Positions 17,412 to 22,305 of a stretch of 22,305 nt of DNA are shown one piece after another. The stretch is from JBIOHJ01 sp044448905. GTDB lineage: Bacteria; Bacteroidota; Bacteroidia; AKYH767-A; OLB10. Each line of letters starts with the position of its first letter. Positions within the stretch are counted from its first letter, which is position 1. The notes beneath the pieces were generated by a model that did not search any database, was not told the DNA's origin, and was given only the letters and a program-made list of their open reading frames with translations. Both the position numbers and the translations under genes were made by a program. Where the stretch lies: contig JBIOHJ010000048.1 of assembly GCA_044448905.1 (NCBI GenBank), positions 1 to 22,305 of the forward strand. Direction: 5' to 3'.

Positions 17412-17849
17412 ATGGGAAAAAACCCTCTAAATATCCTTCATGTTGAGGATGATGCCGTAGATGCAATGGTAATGGAACGCGCATTAAAAAAATGTGACAT
17501 TAACCATACACTATACAAGGCGGCCAACGGCATTGATGCATTAGATGTGTTACGCGGAACTAATGGAAAACAAAAAATTGATCCGCTTCCAAAAATAATT
17601 TTACTCGATTTGAATATGCCTAAAATGAACGGAATTGAATTTTTACGTGAATTACGTTCCGATCTAAATCTTAAGTCAATTAGTGTTTTTGTAATGACTA
17701 CATCTAACGATGAAAAAGATCGTACAGATGCATATAACCTCCATGTAGCAGGCTATTTAATTAAACCACTTTCACTCGAAAATTATGTATCAGTGGTTTC
17801 GGCATTAAATGATTTTTGGAAACTCACGGAACTGGCAGGAGGTGATTAA
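17412..17849 (+). CDS. Single-domain response regulator (CheY/Rcp1-like)
   Basis: Receiver domain only, 145 residues, with no output domain. The acidic pocket is Glu12-Asp13-Asp14, the phosphorylation site Asp66 (ILLDLNMP), the switch residues Thr96/Thr97 (VMTTS) and the invariant Lys118 (IKP). The extended alpha4 region and PLPKIILLDLNMPKMNGIEFL resemble Rcp1-type regulators, which pair with phytochrome-like or PAS kinases. With no DNA-binding domain, it must act by protein contact or phosphotransfer. It lies divergent to the PAS kinase. The 228-nt gap between them holds only AT-rich sequence and a weak AAAGC/GCTTT hairpin near 17325-17341. Confidence 0.93.
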   Translation: MGKNPLNILHVEDDAVDAMVMERALKKCDINHTLYKAANGIDALDVLRGTNGKQKIDPLPKIILLDLNMPKMNGIEFLRELRSDLNLKSISVFVMTTSNDEKDRTDAYNLHVAGYLIKPLSLENYVSVVSALNDFWKLTELAGGD

Positions 17850-17855
17850 TTTTTT

Positions 17856-19148
17856 TTAAGCAATCACCGGTTTTTTCATCTTAAAGGCATTCCATATTTC
17901 ATCCATAGTTACTCCGCATTCCTCCAAAGTAGCAGGTAAAATCTCAGCAACTTTTTTCAAAAGCCCGTCAATATCCTCATAGGCATGGTGGAGTGTTAAC
18001 GGTATCCGTATGCCCGTATTATTATAAGAAACCGTAGGGAAAACTGAAAGGTTTACATAATAGCCGGCTTTCATCAGTTTTACCACCATGGCATAACCGG
18101 CTTCAGGTTTGCTTACGGCTATAAACCGGATGGGTGTTGACGAATCACTAAGCAACGGAAGCTCGTACAATTTAGCAGAAGCATTAAAAAACTTTATTTT
18201 ATCCTGGAGCTGGTTCTGAAGCGAATAAATTTCTTTGCTCAGATGAATTTTTGCCGATGCAATGGATGCCCCTAAAACAGGCGGCTGAATGGGTCCTGAA
18301 AATAATAATGTGCGACCTAAATTCCGTACTAATCGTTTTGATTCTTCATCAGGGAAAATGAGCACACCACCGCAAGTACCAAAACTCTTTGCTAAACCTG
18401 TTACAAGGTATAATTTAGGGTGAAACTCAATCTGGCTCAATACATAACCGGAACCGTTTTTTCCCATCCAGCTCATGCCGTGCGCATCATCCACGTACAA
18501 ATGAAAATTATCGTACGTATCCAGTAAGTCTTTTAATTCGTGAATTGGCAAAAAATCACCGAACATCGAATAAACCCCGTCTGCCATGTACCATATTTTC
18601 TTATGGGTGGAACTGAGTTTCTTGATTCTCCCCTCAAGCATTTCCATATTGTTATGTCTTATCATTTCAATATGAATATTCCTGCTTTTCAGCAGTTCAA
18701 CCGCATTTTGAACGCTGGAGTGAACCTGTATATCCATGATTACCGCGTCATGATCACCAACCAAAACCGGAATATTCGACATATGCCCCAGCGAAGTGGT
18801 TGGAGCTAAAATAACAGGATGGTTGTGAAAAATCCGGCTTAACAGGTTTTCAATATCATTATAAAGACCCAACGATACATAACCCCTCGAACACGAAAAC
18901 TGTGTTCCAAACCGCTGAACGGCATCAATAGCTGCCGATTTAAGTCGCTGGTCTAATTCAAGGCCAAGGTAACTGCATGAACTGAAGTTTACAAGGCTTT
19001 TGCCACGTATCATTATGTGACGTCCGTCCAGTTCATAGTCTTCGGTTGTGAGGTGAGCAATACCCAGATCTTTTGAAGTGGTTACTACCTGGTTCATCAT
19101 TTCGAGAACCTGTTCATGTTTGCTTTTTAATTCTACAGTGGTTTCCAT
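17856..19148 (-). CDS. PLP-dependent alpha-oxoamine synthase family enzyme
   Basis: Fold-type I PLP enzyme of 430 residues related to 8-amino-7-oxononanoate synthase, 2-amino-3-ketobutyrate ligase and serine palmitoyltransferase, which join an amino acid to an acyl-CoA with loss of CO2. Seen: YLGLELDQRL, GTQFSCSRGYVSLGLYNDIENLL, stacking His143 (VHSSVQNA), DGVYSMFGD (190-198), cofactor-binding Asp220/Asp221-Ala-His223 and Schiff-base Lys254 (TGLAKSFGTCGG). I start at the ATG at 19148. The ATG at 19220 would add 24 residues (rich in Trp and Tyr) with no family match. No biotin, sphingolipid or threonine-degradation neighbours are present, so the substrate is open; a CqsA-like signal synthase is possible. 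A structured leader precedes it. It converges on the response regulator, with 6 nt between stops. Confidence 0.85.
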   Translation of the reverse strand: METTVELKSKHEQVLEMMNQVVTTSKDLGIAHLTTEDYELDGRHIMIRGKSLVNFSSCSYLGLELDQRLKSAAIDAVQRFGTQFSCSRGYVSLGLYNDIENLLSRIFHNHPVILAPTTSLGHMSNIPVLVGDHDAVIMDIQVHSSVQNAVELLKSRNIHIEMIRHNNMEMLEGRIKKLSSTHKKIWYMADGVYSMFGDFLPIHELKDLLDTYDNFHLYVDDAHGMSWMGKNGSGYVLSQIEFHPKLYLVTGLAKSFGTCGGVLIFPDEESKRLVRNLGRTLLFSGPIQPPVLGASIASAKIHLSKEIYSLQNQLQDKIKFFNASAKLYELPLLSDSSTPIRFIAVSKPEAGYAMVVKLMKAGYYVNLSVFPTVSYNNTGIRIPLTLHHAYEDIDGLLKKVAEILPATLEECGVTMDEIWNAFKMKKPVIA

Positions 19149-19252
19149 TGTATCGGTTGTTTTTAGGGTTGACTGATTAGAATATAGCCAAATGGCAAAA
19201 TGCCAAATGACTTGACTCATTTGATGATTCTAATTAAGATTTCAATTATTAC

Positions 19253-19372
19253 CTGAAGCAACTTTGAATAGTTCTGCACATTTCAAACAGGAATTTTCTG
19301 TTTGAAACTTCAGCAGATGTTCTGCTTCTAACCGATATCAGTGGTGATTGGGGATCCACCTTTCAGATATCG
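19253..19372 (-). promoter_or_regulatory. Structured 5' leader (riboswitch-like) of the PLP enzyme gene
   Basis: Four nested or adjacent stems read along the minus strand. CGATATC/GATATCG (19372-19366 with 19339-19333) encloses a GGTG/CACC stem. AGCAGA/TCTGCT has a 3-nt loop (19326-19312). A perfect 10-bp hairpin TTTCAAACAG/CTGTTTGAAA (19307-19281) and an AACT/AGTT mini-stem are enclosed by CTGAAG/CTTCAG (19313-19308 with 19258-19253). A promoter lies immediately upstream, so the first stem begins about at the transcription start. About 100 AT-rich nt follow before the ATG at 19148, including a TGGCA/TGCCA hairpin at 19191-19203. I do not recognise a known riboswitch class. Perfect stems look the same on both strands, so orientation rests on the promoter. 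Confidence 0.45.
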
Positions 19373-19375
19373 ATG

Positions 19376-19406
19376 CAAATATTATAACTATTTTTGAATC
19401 CGCAAA
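19376..19406 (-). promoter_or_regulatory. Putative promoter for the PLP enzyme gene
   Basis: On the minus strand, TTTG (19406-19403), an 18-nt spacer and TAATATTTG (19384-19376) resemble the Bacteroidota promoter, though the -7 box has one extra base. It places the transcript start near 19370 and the leader length near 220 nt. Confidence 0.4.
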
Positions 19407-19425
19407 GCTTTTTTTGCTTTTTTTT
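19402..19425 (+). terminator. Weak terminator-like hairpin with T8 tract
   Basis: GCAAA/TTTGC, a 5-bp stem with a 6-nt loop, is followed on the plus strand by eight T. It would matter only if a plus-strand transcript crosses the structured region at 19253-19372. It overlaps the putative minus-strand -33 element. Confidence 0.25.
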
Positions 19426-19478
19426 CAGATATTTTGTTAACAGGTTCAAATATGGTTCGGGTATAATAAAAACAGGTG

Positions 19479-19907
19479 ATGAACTCAAAAGAATTAGCGG
19501 TAAACGTATTTCATAAAATGTATGATAATGATCCGTTCAGCCAATGGCTGCAAATAGAGCCTGTTGAAGTGGATGGCGGCAGGTGTATTTTGCGAATGAA
19601 AATAAGGAAAGACATGCTCAACGGATTTAATATAGCCCATGGCGGAATTGCCTATTCACTTGCTGATAGCGCTCTTGCATTTGCTTCAAATTCTCACGGT
19701 AAAAAAAGTGTTTCAATTGAAACTTCAATATCGCATATAAAACAAGTTGAGATTGAGGATGTAATAACGGCAATTGCAGAGGAAATAAGTTTAACAAATA
19801 AAATTGGAATTTACTCAATTACCGTAAATGATCAGAACAATAACATTGTTGCCATATTTAAAGGAACTGTTTACCGGACAAACAAAGATTGGTTTGAGAA
19901 AGAATAA
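19479..19907 (+). CDS. paaI: PaaI-type hotdog thioesterase
   Basis: Acyl-CoA thioesterase of the PaaI/hotdog family, 142 residues. PaaI removes blocked hydroxyphenylacetyl- and related CoA esters that would tie up CoA during phenylacetate degradation. The core motif is GFNIAHGGIAYSLADSALAFA: Asn51, His54-Gly55-Gly56 and catalytic Asp63, numbered from the ATG at 19479. A GTG directly before it would add one residue; an AGG three bases upstream of the ATG makes the ATG the better choice. The second half has the usual SIETSISHIKQV and GIYSITVNDQNNNIVAIFKGTVYR strands. First gene of a three-gene run with thiolase and paaY, 29 nt before the thiolase. The name rests on both motif and context. Confidence 0.88.
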   Translation: MNSKELAVNVFHKMYDNDPFSQWLQIEPVEVDGGRCILRMKIRKDMLNGFNIAHGGIAYSLADSALAFASNSHGKKSVSIETSISHIKQVEIEDVITAIAEEISLTNKIGIYSITVNDQNNNIVAIFKGTVYRTNKDWFEKE

Positions 19908-19936
19908 ATTATCTTGCGGCCCTAAGGTTTTTTAAC

Positions 19937-21142
19937 ATGAATTCAGCATATATAATTGATGGAATAAGAACACCCATCGGAAATTTCGGAGGAACTCTTT
20001 CGGTAATCCGCACGGATGATCTTGCGGTAATTGTTTTGAAAGAATTATTGAAAAGAAATCCAACCATTGATTTAAATGAAATTGGTGATGTGATTCTCGG
20101 ATGTGCAAATCAAGCCGGTGAAGATAACCGCAATGTTGCACGGATGGCTTTGCTGCTTGCTGGATTACCGGTTACTGTTCCGGGTGAAACCGTAAACCGT
20201 TTGTGCGCATCGGGTTTATCAGCATCAATAAATGCCGCACGGGCAATCATGTTGGGTGATGCAGATTTGATAGTTGCTGGTGGAGTCGAAAATATGACGA
20301 GAGGTCCTTGGGTAATATCAAAAACTTCAACAGCATTCGGCAGAGATGCACAAATGTTCGATTCAAGTTTCGGATGGAGATTTATTAATCCGAAACTGAA
20401 AGAACTTTTCGGAACTGATGCAATGGGTGAGACTGCAGAGAATCTTGCTGTGCGTGATAAAATTTCAAGAGAAGACCAGGATAAATTTGCTTACTGGTCG
20501 CAGATGAAAGCTACTGCATCACAAAAGAAAGGAAGATTAAAAAAAGAAATTGTTCCAATAGAAATTCCACAAAAAAATGGAGATCCGAAGATTTTCGATT
20601 ACGATGAATTTATTAAGCCAGATACTACATTGGAAATTTTGTCAAAACTAAAACCTGCTTTTAAAAAAGACGGAACAGTAACGGCAGGAAATTCTTCAGG
20701 ACTTAATGACGGGGCGGCTACAATTTTGCTCGCATCAGAAAAAGCAATTATTAAATATAATTTAAAACCCAAAGCGAGAATTGTTTCAAGTGCTGCGGTT
20801 GGAGTGGAACCACGCATTATGGGAATTGGACCTGTTGAAGCGAGTAACAAAGCACTGAAGAAAGCTGGTATTACAATAAATCAAATTGATATTATTGAAC
20901 TGAATGAAGCCTTCGCAGCGCAATCGCTTGCCTGTACACGCACATGGGGATTGGCAGATGATGATGCAAGAGTAAACCCTAATGGTGGGGCTATTGCTCT
21001 TGGACATCCATTAGGCATGAGCGGTGCGAGAATTTTAAATTCTGCCGCTATCGAATTACATGAGCAAAACAAAAGATATGCGTTAATAATTATGTGTGTC
21101 GGAGTAGGGCAGGGGTATGCTGTAATAATTGAAAAAGTCTGA
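19937..21142 (+). CDS. paaJ: 3-oxoadipyl-CoA/acetyl-CoA-type thiolase (PaaJ/PcaF-like)
   Basis: Degradative thiolase of 401 residues, full length. It cleaves a 3-oxoacyl-CoA with CoA to release acetyl-CoA. In the phenylacetate and beta-ketoadipate routes the substrate is 3-oxoadipyl-CoA. Catalytic residues: nucleophile Cys90 (NRLCASGLSA), NEAFAAQ, His357 (GGAIALGHPLGMSGAR) and Cys387 in MCVGVGQG. The CxGVGQG form rather than CIGGGQG, and the segment DVILGCANQAGEDNRNVARMALLLAGLP, are typical of the PaaJ/PcaF group. Flanking paaI and paaY support that reading, but a general acetyl-CoA acetyltransferase cannot be excluded without a tree. The stop is 2 nt before the paaY start, so the two are translationally linked. 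Confidence 0.88.
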   Translation: MNSAYIIDGIRTPIGNFGGTLSVIRTDDLAVIVLKELLKRNPTIDLNEIGDVILGCANQAGEDNRNVARMALLLAGLPVTVPGETVNRLCASGLSASINAARAIMLGDADLIVAGGVENMTRGPWVISKTSTAFGRDAQMFDSSFGWRFINPKLKELFGTDAMGETAENLAVRDKISREDQDKFAYWSQMKATASQKKGRLKKEIVPIEIPQKNGDPKIFDYDEFIKPDTTLEILSKLKPAFKKDGTVTAGNSSGLNDGAATILLASEKAIIKYNLKPKARIVSSAAVGVEPRIMGIGPVEASNKALKKAGITINQIDIIELNEAFAAQSLACTRTWGLADDDARVNPNGGAIALGHPLGMSGARILNSAAIELHEQNKRYALIIMCVGVGQGYAVIIEKV

Positions 21143-21144
21143 AA

Positions 21145-21756
21145 ATGATTTTTGAATTTAATGGTTATAAACCGGTTATTCATAAAAGCGCTTTTGTCCA
21201 TCCACAAGCAACGGTTACCGGTAATGTAATTATCGGAAAAGCTGTTTACGTAGGACCTGGTGCTGTGTTGCGTGGTGACTGGGGACAAATCATTATTAAA
21301 GACGGATGCAATGTACAGGAGAATTGTGTCATTCACATGTTCCCGGGAGTTATGGTTACCTTGCACGAAGGAGCGCACATTGGACATGGTGCAGTGATTC
21401 ATGGAGCGACCATCGGAAAAAATGTGCTGGTGGGAATGAATTCGGTAGTAATGGATAACGCGGTTGTAAGTGATGACTGCATCATAGGAGCATTAACTTT
21501 TATTCCCGAAGGAATGATTATTCCTGAGCGAAAAGTTGTTGTAGGAAATCCTCCTAAAATTGTAAAAGATGTTTCGGATGAAATGACTGAGTGGAAAACA
21601 AAAGGAACAGCACTATATCAAAAGCTTCCTTCAGAACTTTATGCAACATTAAAAGAATGCGAACCGCTCCGTGAAATTGAAAAAAACCGGCCGACACAGC
21701 AGATTACTTATTCAGCATGGAAGCAAGCTAATTTATATTCGTTGAAGAAAAAATAA
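21145..21756 (+). CDS. paaY: PaaY-like gamma-carbonic-anhydrase-fold protein
   Basis: Left-handed beta-helix hexapeptide protein of 203 residues, matching PaaY, a thioesterase-like accessory of phenylacetate catabolism with gamma-carbonic-anhydrase fold. Repeats run from residue 12 (IHKSAFVHPQATVTGNVIIG) to about 150. Three metal ligands are in place: His64 (CVIHMFPG), His81 and His86 (HIGHGAVIHGATIG). Arg43-Gly44-Asp45 is the conserved RGD/RGDW turn. The C-terminal helix ends NRPTQQITYSAWKQANLYSLKKK, which resembles the PaaY tail rather than the shorter CaiE or YrdA proteins. Last gene of the trio. No terminator follows until 22225, so its transcript may run through the repeat array. Confidence 0.87.
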   Translation: MIFEFNGYKPVIHKSAFVHPQATVTGNVIIGKAVYVGPGAVLRGDWGQIIIKDGCNVQENCVIHMFPGVMVTLHEGAHIGHGAVIHGATIGKNVLVGMNSVVMDNAVVSDDCIIGALTFIPEGMIIPERKVVVGNPPKIVKDVSDEMTEWKTKGTALYQKLPSELYATLKECEPLREIEKNRPTQQITYSAWKQANLYSLKKK

Positions 21757-21844
21757 ATTTTCTTAAACGTTAATTACTAACGGAGTCCATCTGCTAAATA
21801 TGGTGCAGCAAAATATGAAATTCATAAAATTTTCAGACTATCAT

Positions 21845-22159
21845 ATTTCCGCTGCCCGGATTAATTTGCTTTGAAGCATTATTCAAAAATCTTTGACTGC
21901 ACCTGAACGAAAAGGTGCAGCAGGTGTGACTGCGCCTGCCGCCAAAGTGACCTTCCCCGCCCCCAAACACGCATACTCAGCACAGAAACTCGCTCCCGGT
22001 GCCGTCAAGATGCCTGCCGGTACCGCAGCACCTCCACTACCTGCTGCCAACTCCTGTTCCGCTGCCGCCAACCCCGGTTCCTGTGCCCGGAACTTGTGTC
22101 CGGCTGCCCGGATTCCCGGTTTTTCTGCCCGGGAACTGGCTTTCGCAGCCCGCACAGTC
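21845..22159. repeat. Degenerate 21-bp tandem repeat, GC-rich
   Basis: Twelve units of exactly 21 bp run from 21908 to 22159. Position 11 is C in all twelve; positions 9-12 are TGCC or close in most, often followed by CGG or GCC. An outlying unit at 21845-21865 keeps phase: GCTGCCCGGATT at 21851 recurs at 22103, 252 bp (12 x 21) later. Two decayed units lie between. It is much richer in GC than its surroundings. Because 21 is a multiple of 3, frames on both strands stay open by default, so the reading frames here (e.g. TTG at 21893) are probably not genes. Adjacent units can pair: TTCCCGG (22113) with CCGGGAA (22129). From 21757 to 21844 I see only AT-rich sequence with a weak CGTTA/TAACG hairpin (21768-21782). 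Confidence 0.8.
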
Positions 22160-22224
22160 ATATTTTTATTCCCGAAATCACAGAATTAACGTCAATAGGG
22201 AATAATCACAAGTCCTGCTATTAA

Positions 22225-22257
22225 AAAACCCGCCACGCTTTAAGCGTGGCGGGTTTT
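22225..22257. terminator. Strong bidirectional intrinsic terminator
   Basis: A near-perfect palindrome has core stem CCCGCCACGC/GCGTGGCGGG, a 5-nt loop (TTTAA) and flanking AAAA/TTTT, so it works as hairpin plus T-run on either strand. It most likely ends the paaI-paaJ-paaY transcript on the plus strand and whatever gene enters from the right on the minus strand. Confidence 0.88.
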
Positions 22258-22286
22258 ACTTTTACTCTTTATTACTTCTTCGCTGC

Positions 22287-22305
22287 TTAGCGTGTAATCA
22301 CAAAC
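22287..22305 (-). CDS. Possible C-terminal end of a gene entering from the right edge
   Basis: The minus-strand frame from the edge reads Phe-Val-Ile-Thr-Arg and stop (TAA at 22289-22287), 30 nt before the terminator. Such endings are common in T9SS sorting domains (compare KIVIAR in the giant protein). Only five codons are visible, so this is a guess from position and ending. Confidence 0.2.

Noticed and set aside
19149..19220. 24-codon N-terminal extension of the PLP enzyme
   Set aside because: No family similarity, rich in Trp/Tyr/Ser, contains a TGGCA/TGCCA hairpin, and better explained as leader RNA.
20881..21402. 173-residue minus-strand frame
   Set aside because: Antisense to the thiolase and paaY genes, which carry complete catalytic motifs.
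21845..22159. CRISPR array
   Set aside because: Units are contiguous 21-bp degenerate copies with no unique spacers and no cas genes nearby.
21893..22189. 98-residue Ala/Pro-rich plus-strand reading frame, with a 92-residue frame opposite (21883-22161) and a second plus-strand frame at 21999-22205
   Set aside because: All three lie over the 21-bp repeat; a period divisible by three keeps several frames open at once. The starts are poor and no frame has normal amino-acid composition.

Overview
The window looks like chromosomal DNA from a Bacteroidota bacterium (Sphingobacteriia/Chitinophagia/Flavobacteriia-like). The evidence is gliding genes gldF and gldG, a giant secreted protein with a type IX secretion (T9SS) C-terminal sorting domain, a Cys-Ser-Lys-Asp-Asp-Asp lipoprotein start typical of surface export, several TAnnTTTG -7 boxes, weak Shine-Dalgarno sequences and an AT-rich background. 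No phage, transposase, CRISPR array, rRNA or tRNA was seen.

Layout. 1-873 (-): AI-2E/PerM-type membrane transporter, C-terminus beyond the left edge. 1048-1428 (+): cupredoxin lipoprotein. 1489-6522 (-): 1677-residue multi-domain T9SS cargo with its own good promoter. 6772-11520 (-): dnaN, a DUF4340 protein, gldG and gldF, transcribed gldF to dnaN; gldF and gldG overlap. 11713-12750 (+): SGNH/GDSL hydrolase. 12842-13969 (-): small ABM-fold monooxygenase and a SAM hydroxide adenosyltransferase (DUF62). 14125-15087 (+): phoH with a TTG start. 15122-17183 (-): small unknown protein behind a membrane PAS histidine kinase, divergent from a single-domain response regulator (17412-17849 +). 17856-19148 (-): alpha-oxoamine-synthase-like PLP enzyme with a long, highly structured 5' leader. 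19479-21756 (+): paaI-like thioesterase, paaJ/pcaF-like thiolase and paaY-like hexapeptide protein, apparently one operon. 21757-22305: no convincing gene, but a GC-rich degenerate 21-bp tandem repeat and a strong bidirectional terminator.

How the genes fit together. GldF and GldG are the membrane and auxiliary parts of an ABC system required for gliding; the DUF4340 protein directly downstream probably belongs with them. The giant PKD/Ig-like protein and the cupredoxin are cell-surface products. The kinase and response regulator are a likely two-component pair. The paa-like trio covers the end of an acyl-CoA pathway (thiolysis plus thioester housekeeping), but the ring-attacking genes of phenylacetate catabolism are absent here.

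The two least explained structures are the roughly 120-nt multi-hairpin leader upstream of the PLP enzyme (19253-19372, minus strand, promoter immediately before it) and the in-phase 21-bp repeat array (21845-22159). Neither matches a named family I can recognise.
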